64,000 nucleotides of DNA, taken from NCBI GenBank assembly GCA_029269125.1, contig JARHXX010000006.1, positions 62,001 through 126,000 of the forward strand, read 5' to 3'. Of the stretch, positions 17,690 through 26,546 are shown one piece after another. Every line of letters starts with the position of its first letter. Position 1 is the first letter of the stretch. The notes beneath the pieces are model-generated. The model saw only the letters and a program-made list of their open reading frames with translations, was not told the DNA's origin and did not search any database. Origin of the DNA: Kiritimatiellaeota bacterium B1221 (GTDB lineage Bacteria; Verrucomicrobiota; Kiritimatiellia; SS1-B-03-39; UBA6053). The translations under genes were made by a program, and so were the position numbers.

Positions 17690-18577
17690 ATGTCGTATCC
17701 CTCCCCATCTGTCTCGGTGGTCATCCCCATTCGGAACGCAGAATCTTATCTGCCCGCCCTCCTGCCCCGGCTCTGTGCGCTGGCGCAAGTGGAGGAAATG
17801 ATATTATGGGATTCGATGTCATCTGATCGCAGTGTGGAAATCGCGGAAACTTTTGAGAAAGTCCTCCTGATCCCCATCAAACACTTTTCCCACGGGGGAA
17901 CCCGGAACCGGGGAATTCAGGAAGCCCAAAACGAACGGGCCGTGCTCATGACCCAGGATGCACTTCCCGCAGACACCCCATGGCCGGAAAAGCTCATTTC
18001 CCCACTGAAAGAGACGCAGGTCGCTTATAGCTTTTCACGTCAGATCCCCCATCCCAACACCGGCCCTGTTGAAGCCTATTTTCTGAAAAACCGCTTTCCG
18101 GAGAGCTCAAAAAGATACGAAAACCAGGGCCAAGCCCTCCATCAGCCCGGGGCCGTCTTTTGCTCAAACGTCAGTTCCGCCCTTCAAAGAGAAATTGCCC
18201 TCTCACATCCTTTTGATCCGACGTTAATTATGGGGGAAGATCAGCAATTCTCCCGCGATGTGCAACAAGCGGGCTTTGCCGTGGTTTATACTGCCGATTC
18301 CGTGGTTGTACATTCCCACAATTTTTCGTTATGGCAGACCTTTCAACCTTACTTCGACTCGGTGATCGCCTTCACTCAAATTTTCCAAAGCCATGGCGTT
18401 TCCGACAGTGCAAAACTCGGCATAAAACTGTTAAAAGACGAATTTCACTATCACCGGAAACATCAACCTAAAGTCCTCTTTCGATTTATGGCCCAACAAT
18501 TCGTCAAAGTCCTGGCCACCCTCAGCGCACACGCCGCAAAAATTCCCCCTTCAAAACTGTGTGGAAATGCAGTATGA
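17690..18577 (+). CDS. Glycosyltransferase family 2, rhamnosyltransferase-like (copy A)
   Basis: 295 residues. The GT-A fold has VSVVIPIRNAESYLPALLPR at the N-terminus, LWDSMSSDRS, FSHGGTRNRGIQEA, and MTQDALP in place of a plain DxD, all features of RfbN/RfbF-like rhamnosyltransferases. GEDQQFSRDVQQAGF (about 182-196) is the catalytic-base region. The substrate is inferred, not shown. It is a paralogue of the gene at 22936; 50 bases (18230-18279) are identical between them. The next gene starts 25 bases downstream on the same strand. Confidence 0.9.
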   Translation: MSYPSPSVSVVIPIRNAESYLPALLPRLCALAQVEEMILWDSMSSDRSVEIAETFEKVLLIPIKHFSHGGTRNRGIQEAQNERAVLMTQDALPADTPWPEKLISPLKETQVAYSFSRQIPHPNTGPVEAYFLKNRFPESSKRYENQGQALHQPGAVFCSNVSSALQREIALSHPFDPTLIMGEDQQFSRDVQQAGFAVVYTADSVVVHSHNFSLWQTFQPYFDSVIAFTQIFQSHGVSDSAKLGIKLLKDEFHYHRKHQPKVLFRFMAQQFVKVLATLSAHAAKIPPSKLCGNAV

Positions 18578-18602
18578 ATCCAGCGTACTGGAAATCCGAC
18601 GC

Positions 18603-21176
18603 ATGAAACCCTCTTTCAAAATCATCCTCTTTTCCGCGGGCATTTCCCTGTTGCTCTTTTGTAGTTTCACTTGGCCTTTGCCCTCTCTGTGGAATCAGGG
18701 GATTCCGTCCTCTTCCCAAAACATTGAACATCCGGCCTGGCGGCACTCCATTCCGGGGGATCACCTGCAACTGCTCTACCACTTTGATTTGGTGGAGGAT
18801 ATGTTCAAAGGGCGTATCCCCTTTTTCCAAAACGTCTATGAATTTAACACGGGAAATGATGCCGAACGCTATCGGCCGGGGGCATATTTTTTCCCCATGT
18901 CAGGTGTTTACGTGCTCTTAAAGCAGTTTATGGGTCAACCTGCCGCCTGGAACAGCACCCTCTGGCTTTCTTTTTGGATGAGCGGACTCGCTTGCTGGGC
19001 GTGGTTGGGTTGTTTTACCCCCCACCGCCCGGCCCGATTGGCCGGAGTCTGTCTGTTTTTACTGATCCCCTTCCGTTGGGCCAGTTTGCTGGGAGGCAGC
19101 CCCGCGGGCATCGCCCTGATGTGGGTTCCCTTGCTGGGCTGGATGATCGATCGGGCGGTTACCCGTCCGGGATTTCTTCGGGGACTCGGCGCCGGCCTCA
19201 CCCTGCTCTTCCTTTACTGGGCAGACCTGCAAACTTTTTATTTTAGCGCCCTGAGCGTTCCGCTCTTGGCCCTGCTTTCCCTGTGCTGGCATGGCCAAAC
19301 CCTCAAGGATCAATGGAAAAGCTGGTGGAAACTGCTTCCCGGCGGCGGGCTTTTTCTCGGAATCATCGCCACATTTTACCTGTGGCGTAAAGCCCATCTC
19401 AGCGCCTCACATATGGAAGAGGGACGTCAATGGGCGGAAATGGCTCTGTTCTCTCCCCGCCCTGAAGATGTCCTCCACGTCGGCAGCGGCATCAGTGAAA
19501 CGGTTTACATCGGCTGGATCGCGTTTGTTTGGCTCATTCTTGCTTTCCTGCTCTTTATCTATCCCGCACGGAAACAGCCCTTACGCCTGTCAGCCTACCT
19601 CATGCTCATACTCGCCTCGTTCATCGGCATTGCCCTCGCACTGGGTGCTTTCGGACCTGCCGACGCTCTGTTTATCCGCATGGCACGGGCCCAGATTCCC
19701 TCATACGACATGATCCGGCAGCCTTCCAAGATTTTTTCGGTGATCCCGCTTTGGTTGGGCTGGTTGCTCACCCTCGGATTGGCCTCCCCCCTGCCGAAAA
19801 AAATACGCGCCTGGAAACTCCCGGTACTCCTGCCCCTGTTGGCAACCTTCAGCATCATCTTTTCTTTTCACGCCCGCATTCATCCCACCATCAGTTTATT
19901 AGAAGCCAGACAACCCGCCTATACAGCCGTCCAATCGCACGCAGCCGAAAACCACATCGACAAACCACTCGCGCTGGTGATTCCCCTTTGGCCGGGTGAT
20001 TCGGCGGAAAGTTCAGTCCCCATCCACTACGCCCATCAACACCAGTTACGGCTGGTCAACGGCTACAGTCCGGTCGTCAGCAAAGAATACACGGAAACCG
20101 CGGTCAAAACCCTTTCGCCCCTCAATCAGGGAATGATCACGGAAGCGCAGTTGGCGTATCTGGATAACATCGGGGTGGATTATGTACTGGTGCATGCCAA
20201 CATGTTTCCTGAAAAAGTCAGCCCTTTCCCCGTCCGCGAAACCCTGGTGCGACTCGACCGCCATCCCCGCTTAAAGCGCCTCACCCAGTCTGGTCCGATT
20301 CATGCCTACGCGGTGCGGCCCCCAGAGCAGGAAGATGGTCTCTCGGTGTGGTCACCGGAACCCGCCATTCTGTTCCCTGCCCGGCGCTGGGAACTCGCCC
20401 CCCCGGGAGGGGAACCTCTCGAAGATGTCACCGCCAGCCACGGCGCTTTCAGCCGAATCCGCGCAGAGCAGAACCTTAAAATCGAAACACCCCCTATCCG
20501 TATTTCCACCCAGGATCCGTTGACTTGGTGGATACGAATAAAAGGAAAAGGGGAAATCGAGTCCCAGACCCTCCGCAACGGCAAAGTCACTGATACCCAA
20601 ACCCTGTACATCGCGTCAAAAGACTGGAAGTGGATTGCCATTCCCCAAGCCCCCGCGTCCACGCCCTCCTACATTTCCGTCCAACAGTCCCTGCAGGTTG
20701 AAACAGGGGTTCTCGATTTCGATGCCGCCTTTCTCTCCGGTTCCACCTCCCTACTGGAAATCCCCCCGCAAGGCATCACCCTGCCCGCCTCCTGGTTTTT
20801 CCACGCGGGCTACGCCGACCCGGCAACCGAATCCGTCCACTTCAATCCGGATGCGGACCCCGACCGGGTGGTCTTTTACGGTCCCCTCCTCCCCATCCAA
20901 ACGGGAACCTACCAGATAAACGTTCTCTACGATAGCCCCGCCGAAGCCGGCACCCCTTTGGGCGAAATCTCCATCGGCTACAACGGAGAAGCCGCGGTCA
21001 TCCGTCAAAACCTGATCACAGGCGGTTCCCATAACCCTCTTCCTCTCTGGGAAAACACAGACGAAAAACCCCTGCGTATCGAATTCCGGTACAACCGCCA
21101 AAGCCCCGTCGAAATCCGGGGCATTCAAATACGGCCCTTCGTTATCCGGCAAGCGGCCGGATCAAACTTTCAATGA
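18603..21176 (+). CDS. Large integral membrane protein, GT-C/YfhO-like
   Basis: About 858 residues. Roughly eleven transmembrane helices fill residues 5-440. The first periplasmic loop has PGDHLQLLYHFDLVEDMFKG, the acidic loop style of GT-C glycosyltransferases. The C-terminal ~420 residues are soluble and beta-rich (for example IDKPLALVIPLWPGD and IGVDYVLVHANM, as in YfhO-type proteins). It probably adds a sugar from a lipid carrier outside the inner membrane. ATG 18603 is preferred to 18561, which would overlap the GT2 end. Its 3' end overlaps the convergent GT4 gene by 35 bases. Confidence 0.75.
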   Translation: MKPSFKIILFSAGISLLLFCSFTWPLPSLWNQGIPSSSQNIEHPAWRHSIPGDHLQLLYHFDLVEDMFKGRIPFFQNVYEFNTGNDAERYRPGAYFFPMSGVYVLLKQFMGQPAAWNSTLWLSFWMSGLACWAWLGCFTPHRPARLAGVCLFLLIPFRWASLLGGSPAGIALMWVPLLGWMIDRAVTRPGFLRGLGAGLTLLFLYWADLQTFYFSALSVPLLALLSLCWHGQTLKDQWKSWWKLLPGGGLFLGIIATFYLWRKAHLSASHMEEGRQWAEMALFSPRPEDVLHVGSGISETVYIGWIAFVWLILAFLLFIYPARKQPLRLSAYLMLILASFIGIALALGAFGPADALFIRMARAQIPSYDMIRQPSKIFSVIPLWLGWLLTLGLASPLPKKIRAWKLPVLLPLLATFSIIFSFHARIHPTISLLEARQPAYTAVQSHAAENHIDKPLALVIPLWPGDSAESSVPIHYAHQHQLRLVNGYSPVVSKEYTETAVKTLSPLNQGMITEAQLAYLDNIGVDYVLVHANMFPEKVSPFPVRETLVRLDRHPRLKRLTQSGPIHAYAVRPPEQEDGLSVWSPEPAILFPARRWELAPPGGEPLEDVTASHGAFSRIRAEQNLKIETPPIRISTQDPLTWWIRIKGKGEIESQTLRNGKVTDTQTLYIASKDWKWIAIPQAPASTPSYISVQQSLQVETGVLDFDAAFLSGSTSLLEIPPQGITLPASWFFHAGYADPATESVHFNPDADPDRVVFYGPLLPIQTGTYQINVLYDSPAEAGTPLGEISIGYNGEAAVIRQNLITGGSHNPLPLWENTDEKPLRIEFRYNRQSPVEIRGIQIRPFVIRQAAGSNFQ

Positions 21177-22602
21177 CGGGAAGCAGCGCGCGCGAAAACT
21201 CTTCAGGACGATATAACCTTGCCAAATCCTGCTGTTGTCGACGTAGGACGACCTCAGAATCAGGAAGGAGGCAGAGTATTTTTTTGCAGAGAGAAACAGG
21301 ATCCGTGGGGGAGAAAAAGTCATCGGGATGACATAGTAATTCGCGATGGGCGGGGATATCCGAAATAAGTACAGGAACATCGACCCCCAACGCCTCGATA
21401 ATGGGCATCGAAAACCCTTCATGCAAACTGGGGATGACCAGAACCTGAGCAGCCCCTAAAAGATTTGCAAACGTGGGCTGGGAAAGGCCTTCACTGAAAT
21501 ACAACTTACCGTCAGGCAGGCCCAAGTTCCGAGCTAAAGTCCGCAAGGCATCGACTTGCTCCTGTTGAAGGGACGCATTTACGACCATTCCATCGAGAGC
21601 CGCACCAAGACGCCATGCGCCGGCGAACCCAACAACCGCAGCGGCAATATTTTTATGTGGAAGCGTATTACCGAGGGTTAAAGCATAATGCTGAAAAGGA
21701 ATATCAGTTGGAGGCTGAGGCGCCTGCACGGATTTAAAATCGCTTAAACATCGCGTAATGGCGTACGCATACTCAGAACCGAAAAACTGAACAGCTTCTT
21801 TCATAGAGGATTTTGAAAGACACAGGAAATCCGGGCACCGGGCAATCTTTTCAAGGCCCAGTTGATATGCCCAAAATTTCCCCTCTTCATCCAGAAAACT
21901 ATTCGGATAGATTCCTATAATTCCGTCTAACCACACCACCGCCCGACGAATACGGGGATCTGTGAGCAACTCGATGTCGACAGAATCTAGCGGATCCTGA
22001 AGAGGGCTTACATAGAGAAACGCTTGCACGCGCGGAAGCATTGATGCATCCCAGATGCAAGATGCTTTCCGGGCAAGAGGATGATCCAAAGGAGGAAATC
22101 GGTTTGTGGTGAGAAAACTGAAAGAGATCCCCTTTCCTTCAAGATAATGACATGCTTCTGAAATAATATGATAAGCATGATGCTTGGTACCGCATGGATT
22201 GGGAAATTGAAGCGCCCGCCCATCAATCACAACCAAATCCGCGTCGGTGGAATTTCCCGAATTGGGGAGAGGTGCCCTCCGAAGAGACTGCAATTGTGCC
22301 GCAATATTTAAATCGATCCCAGCGGGAAGTTGCCCCCATTCCTCCTCCGAAAGCGTCGACGGTCCTGCAAACAAGCGCTTTTGAATGATGGGATCGGGGG
22401 ACGGTTTAGGCCGTGCTGATTTTTCGACGGTAAGCACGGTTTCGAGTGCGCGGCCTGAAGCGGAGGCCTCACGGTATGCTTTACGAAGCTTTCTAAATAA
22501 CAAGATATGTACGGAAACCGGCAGGGCCCACAGGGAAAACGACTGTAAAGGAAAAAAGGGAGGCATATGAAATATGGAAATGGGCAATTTTATCAGAAGC
22601 AA
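21142..22602 (-). CDS. Glycosyltransferase family 4 (GT-B)
   Basis: 486 residues from a TTG at 22602; ATG 22566 (MPPFFPLQSF) is an alternative, and neither has a clear Shine-Dalgarno. The C-terminal domain shows ALTLGNTLPHKNI, then VLVIPSLHEGFSMPIIEALG with the E(x7)E motif, and VPVLISDIPAHREL, all GT4 signatures. The N-terminal ~130 residues are a hydrophobic or basic leader plus a low-complexity linker that most GT4s lack. It is the only minus-strand gene between plus-strand genes here, and is convergent with the GT-C-like gene. Confidence 0.88.
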   Translation of the reverse strand: MLLIKLPISIFHMPPFFPLQSFSLWALPVSVHILLFRKLRKAYREASASGRALETVLTVEKSARPKPSPDPIIQKRLFAGPSTLSEEEWGQLPAGIDLNIAAQLQSLRRAPLPNSGNSTDADLVVIDGRALQFPNPCGTKHHAYHIISEACHYLEGKGISFSFLTTNRFPPLDHPLARKASCIWDASMLPRVQAFLYVSPLQDPLDSVDIELLTDPRIRRAVVWLDGIIGIYPNSFLDEEGKFWAYQLGLEKIARCPDFLCLSKSSMKEAVQFFGSEYAYAITRCLSDFKSVQAPQPPTDIPFQHYALTLGNTLPHKNIAAAVVGFAGAWRLGAALDGMVVNASLQQEQVDALRTLARNLGLPDGKLYFSEGLSQPTFANLLGAAQVLVIPSLHEGFSMPIIEALGVDVPVLISDIPAHRELLCHPDDFFSPTDPVSLCKKILCLLPDSEVVLRRQQQDLARLYRPEEFSRALLPVIESLIRPLAG

Positions 22603-22935
22603 GCAGGAAAAAAAGAGGAAGATACAGAAAGCGGTTCAAATTATCCAGCGCCAAACTTCCAAGAGCTCCTCCCTGAGAAGATCATGTGCTCATATTTCAA
22701 ACTGTTTGGGATGTCGATAATCCGAAAAGAAAAACTTCTGATCGATAAAGCTGCTTAACGAAAGAACGTAAGTCAATTTCAGGCAACTCCATGTTCATTT
22801 CTCACTATGAACATTAGCCGTGCTATGCAGAATTGAAGAGGTCGTAAAAAGGATTGTAAAGGAATACCGTTCCTGATTCATGAGTAAAATTTAGTCAGAC
22901 ATTGACTTTAAAGTGCTGAATCATAAAAAGTTCTG
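22603..22935. other. Divergent intergenic region with the second 18-bp GT2 element
   Basis: 333 bases between the GT4 and GT2 copy B, A+T-rich. Positions 22893-22910 repeat AGTCAGACATTGACTTTA found before GT2 copy A, again 25 bases before the start codon. I see no RNA gene or terminator here; a short open frame at 22567-22758 has no family resemblance. Confidence 0.6.
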
Positions 22936-23856
22936 ATGCCGAACACCCTTACACCAGTCTCTGTGGTCATCCCTATCTGGAATGCTGAGCCTTACCTTCC
23001 AAAGTTGCTCCCACAGCTGTTTGCACAGAAAGGGGTAGACCTTCAGGAAGTTCTTTTGCTGGATTCAATGTCCACCGACCGGAGTCTCGAAATTGCTTCG
23101 GGTTTCCCCCGCGTCACCATTATTCCAATTGCCTGCTTCTCCCACGGGGGAACCCGGAATTTGGGAATCCAGAAAGCACAGAGTGAAATCATCGTCCTTA
23201 TGACCCAAGATGCGCTCCCGCAGGGAACGGATTGGATGGAAAAACTCATTAGCCCCCTCCAAAACGCAAAAGTGGCTTATACCTTTTCCAGACAAGTTCC
23301 TTATCCCGGCACCAACCCAATGGAATCCTATTACCTGAATCAGAAATTTTCGGCTGACAGCTCAAAGACCTATGAAATCGAACAAGAGGAAATTGCATCA
23401 TTGGATCAGGTATTTAGTTCCAATGTAAGTTCTGCGCTTAAACGTAGCGTAGCTCTTCAGCACCCCTTCAACTCACAGCTCATCATGGGGGAAGATCAGC
23501 AATTCTCCCGCGATGTGCAACAAGCGGGCTTTGCAGTACAGTATGTACATGACTCCATCGTGATTCATTCCCATAACTACAGCCTGATGCAGACTTTTCG
23601 GCGTTATTTTGACAGTGTCATCGCTATTACCCAAGTTTTTCCTTCGCATAAATTAAATGCAAGCGCATCCTCGGGTGTTTCATATCTGAAACATGAATTC
23701 CTGTTCATTCTTAAACAGCATCCGGTATATCTGCCTTATTACTTCTGCTATTTAGGGATGAAAACGCTCGCGACTTTTATTGCTCATATGGAAAAACACC
23801 TTCCACGGAAATTCGTACGCTTTTGCAGCATGAATGATAGATACTGGAAAACCTGA
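22936..23856 (+). CDS. Glycosyltransferase family 2, rhamnosyltransferase-like (copy B)
   Basis: 306 residues, colinear with copy A at 17690. It has VSVVIPIWNAEPYLPKLLPQ, LLDSMSTDRSLEIA, FSHGGTRNLGIQKA, MTQDALPQGTDWMEKLISPL and GEDQQFSRDVQQAGF. The C-terminus is longer and more aromatic than in copy A. Codon use is more A/T-ending than in copy A, except in the 50-base identical tract at 23485-23534. That tract looks like recent conversion between older duplicates. It is followed after 32 bases by the fusion gene at 23889. Confidence 0.9.
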   Translation: MPNTLTPVSVVIPIWNAEPYLPKLLPQLFAQKGVDLQEVLLLDSMSTDRSLEIASGFPRVTIIPIACFSHGGTRNLGIQKAQSEIIVLMTQDALPQGTDWMEKLISPLQNAKVAYTFSRQVPYPGTNPMESYYLNQKFSADSSKTYEIEQEEIASLDQVFSSNVSSALKRSVALQHPFNSQLIMGEDQQFSRDVQQAGFAVQYVHDSIVIHSHNYSLMQTFRRYFDSVIAITQVFPSHKLNASASSGVSYLKHEFLFILKQHPVYLPYYFCYLGMKTLATFIAHMEKHLPRKFVRFCSMNDRYWKT

Positions 23857-23888
23857 CTCTATAAATCCCGCTACCTCCTACCAAATCC

Positions 23889-26546
23889 ATGAACTCATCC
23901 TTTACCGACTCCTTAAACAAAAGTCTGGCTTTACAAGCGAAATGCACGGAGAATCCCAGCGCCTGGATGGGACATATCCCATTTGCTCACTGGTTAGGAC
24001 TTACCTTGAAACCGGATTGTTTTGTGGAACTGGGCACGCACTATGGACACTCATTTTTCAACCTTTGTGAGGGGATAAAACAAAGTGGCGCAAAGTCAAA
24101 GTGTTACGCGATAGATACCTGGACTGGTGATCCACAAGCCGGCCTGTATACTGACGAGGTTTTTCAGCAGGTATCCAACCTTCAGCAGAAAGAGTATGCC
24201 GAATTTTCCACCCTGTTAAAAATGACTTTTGATGAGGGCAGCAAAAAATTTGAACCTGAAAGCATACAACTATTACATATTGACGGTCATCACAGTTACG
24301 AAAGCGTGTCTCATGATTTCCATCAATGGAAACCTTTCTTAAAACCTGACGCAACCGTGTTGTTTCATGATACCCAGGAAAAAAAATTCGAATTCGGGGT
24401 TTGGAAATTCTGGAAAGAGCTTTGTGATGAATACGAATACCACTTTGAATTCCTTCACTCCAGCGGACTGGGGGTTCTTCAACTCAGTAACCCCGATGAC
24501 CATCCCTTAAATCCATTTTGGCAGGAAGTACGTTCAAACCCTGAGTGGATTCAAGACCATTTCCGCTTCAGATCAAATTTCCTCACGGAAGGGACATCCA
24601 TCGCCGATTTACAGAAGATCCCCTTACCCCAATATGATTCTGAAATTTTACAACTCCAGTACCAAGGTGCGCGGGCTGAACTTTCAAAAAAAACTAAAGA
24701 GCTCGAATCTGCTGCAGTAAATATACGGCACCTGAACGATCGACTGGTAGTCCAAAGTCATCTGGCCAATTCAATTCAGGGAAGACAGACTGAACAACAG
24801 CGTATCCATGACGAACAATCCAAAGAAATTTCAGATTTAAAATGCCGTTTACAACTGACAGAAGAAAGCGTCACCAATCTACATTCAGATCCGGGTCAAC
24901 TACTACTTTGCGCATTTGAACTTTCCAGCAATCCTTTTTCAACATATTTCCAGTGGCTCAGAAAATTAAATACCCACGCACCGCGGATATGTATGCTCGT
25001 GGCCGCGCCTGCTAAATTTTTGGAATGGTCTCTGAGCGGACACTTTATCCAAAAAGTAAAAAACTTTCAAGCGGCCCGGAAAATCGTCGCCCAAGGGCTC
25101 TTTGATCCCATCTGGTATTTGATGCAGAACAGGGATGTTCTCCACAGTGGGCAGAACCCTATTTTCCATTGGCTGGAAACGGGTTGGAAAGAAAACAGGC
25201 TCCCCCACCCTGATATTGATACTCGCCTATATCTTGAGAACTACCCAGACGTCGCAAACGCCGGCATCAATCCCTTAGTCCATTATGTAAACTTTGGCAT
25301 CACAGAAGGACGCGTCTTGCCGCAGCCCGCCTCCCGAATCGCGCACACCAAGAAAGCCTGCGCTTTCAAAGAGTTCCTCCAGCCCCCAAAATCTGTTCCG
25401 GAAATTCTCCAGGAACGCTTCCCGAACCAGAAAGCGCTCCCGATTTATACAGCACAAGACCAACCGGTCCATCTAAACCTCATCACGGACAGCATTAATG
25501 CGGGTTCATTATTTGGTGGGGTGGGGACCGCACTTCTCCTGGGTGTAAAAATCGCGAACAATCTAAATCTTTCGTTGCGGGTCGTCACCACGCAAGCGCC
25601 CCCACACACCCAGAATATTCCGGTATTACTTCAGCAGCATAAGGTGGATCCTTTGCATCCCATCACGTATGATCATGTGTCCGAACCCAAGCGAGCCCTA
25701 CCTGTTCATGAAGATGATCTTTACCTAACCACCTCATGGTGGACCACCAGACAAACCCTACAAAAGGTTAGAGTTGAAAAAATCATTTACCTCCTCCAAG
25801 AGGACGAACGGATGTTTTATCCTCATGGCGACGACTGGTTGCGCTGCCATGAAATTCTTTCAATGCCCAATTTGAAAAAGGTCGTAAACAGTAAATTACT
25901 ATACGATTTTCTCTGCCAAAATGGATGTGAATCCCTCCAGCAAACCGGCACATACTTCGAGCCCGTATTCCTAAAACCACAGAAAACCAATCACCATAAA
26001 CGTTCGTCAGGAGAAAAACGTAACTTCTTATTTTACGCCCGTCCCAATCATTCCAGAAATTTATTCTACAGGGGGCTGGAAGTAATACAACAGGCCATAA
26101 CTGAAGGATACTTCGCGCCAGAGGAATGGGATTTCTATTTTGCAGGTCATGACATCCCTAATATCTCATTGCCCGGGAACATGAAAATCCAGCTGTTACA
26201 AAATCTTAATTGGCAGGAGTATTCCGAAAAAATCTCCACCATGGATCTTGGATTCTGCCTCATGTTAAGCCCTCATCCCAGCTATCCGCCATTGGATTTA
26301 ACATCAGTGGGTGCCCAGGTTGTCACCAATCAATTCGCCAATAAAAGATCCCTCGAGAATTATGACCAAAATATCATCGTGGTTCCTCCGGGTAAAGAAG
26401 ATCTTCTGCAGGGCCTTAAAAGCGCCCTGCAAAAACTGCAGCATCCAGCCTCCAAATCACGCTCCACTCCCTCTACGCCTTCTTTTGAGAAATCCTGGCA
26501 AGAAACGTTTTCCCCTGTGATTCAATGGTTAAAGGAACATCTTTAA
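23889..26546 (+). CDS. Methyltransferase / coiled-coil / WsaF-like glycosyltransferase fusion
   Basis: 885 residues in four parts. Residues 1-230 form a class I methyltransferase with FVELGTHYGHSFFNL (45-59), YAIDTWTGDP and HIDGHHSYESV (130-140). Residues about 250-330 are a hydrophilic coiled coil. Residues about 404-478 hold two copies of a short module (FDPIWYLMQNRDVLHSGQNP and RLYLENYPDVANAGINPLVH) often attached to glycosyltransferases. Residues about 526-885 resemble the WsaF-type GT-B rhamnosyltransferase (NLITDSINAGSLFGGVGTAL; NFLFYARPNHSRN; GFCLMLSPHPSYPPLDLTSV). It may extend and methyl-cap a glycan; this is inference. It abuts the next gene with no gap. Confidence 0.82.
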   Translation: MNSSFTDSLNKSLALQAKCTENPSAWMGHIPFAHWLGLTLKPDCFVELGTHYGHSFFNLCEGIKQSGAKSKCYAIDTWTGDPQAGLYTDEVFQQVSNLQQKEYAEFSTLLKMTFDEGSKKFEPESIQLLHIDGHHSYESVSHDFHQWKPFLKPDATVLFHDTQEKKFEFGVWKFWKELCDEYEYHFEFLHSSGLGVLQLSNPDDHPLNPFWQEVRSNPEWIQDHFRFRSNFLTEGTSIADLQKIPLPQYDSEILQLQYQGARAELSKKTKELESAAVNIRHLNDRLVVQSHLANSIQGRQTEQQRIHDEQSKEISDLKCRLQLTEESVTNLHSDPGQLLLCAFELSSNPFSTYFQWLRKLNTHAPRICMLVAAPAKFLEWSLSGHFIQKVKNFQAARKIVAQGLFDPIWYLMQNRDVLHSGQNPIFHWLETGWKENRLPHPDIDTRLYLENYPDVANAGINPLVHYVNFGITEGRVLPQPASRIAHTKKACAFKEFLQPPKSVPEILQERFPNQKALPIYTAQDQPVHLNLITDSINAGSLFGGVGTALLLGVKIANNLNLSLRVVTTQAPPHTQNIPVLLQQHKVDPLHPITYDHVSEPKRALPVHEDDLYLTTSWWTTRQTLQKVRVEKIIYLLQEDERMFYPHGDDWLRCHEILSMPNLKKVVNSKLLYDFLCQNGCESLQQTGTYFEPVFLKPQKTNHHKRSSGEKRNFLFYARPNHSRNLFYRGLEVIQQAITEGYFAPEEWDFYFAGHDIPNISLPGNMKIQLLQNLNWQEYSEKISTMDLGFCLMLSPHPSYPPLDLTSVGAQVVTNQFANKRSLENYDQNIIVVPPGKEDLLQGLKSALQKLQHPASKSRSTPSTPSFEKSWQETFSPVIQWLKEHL

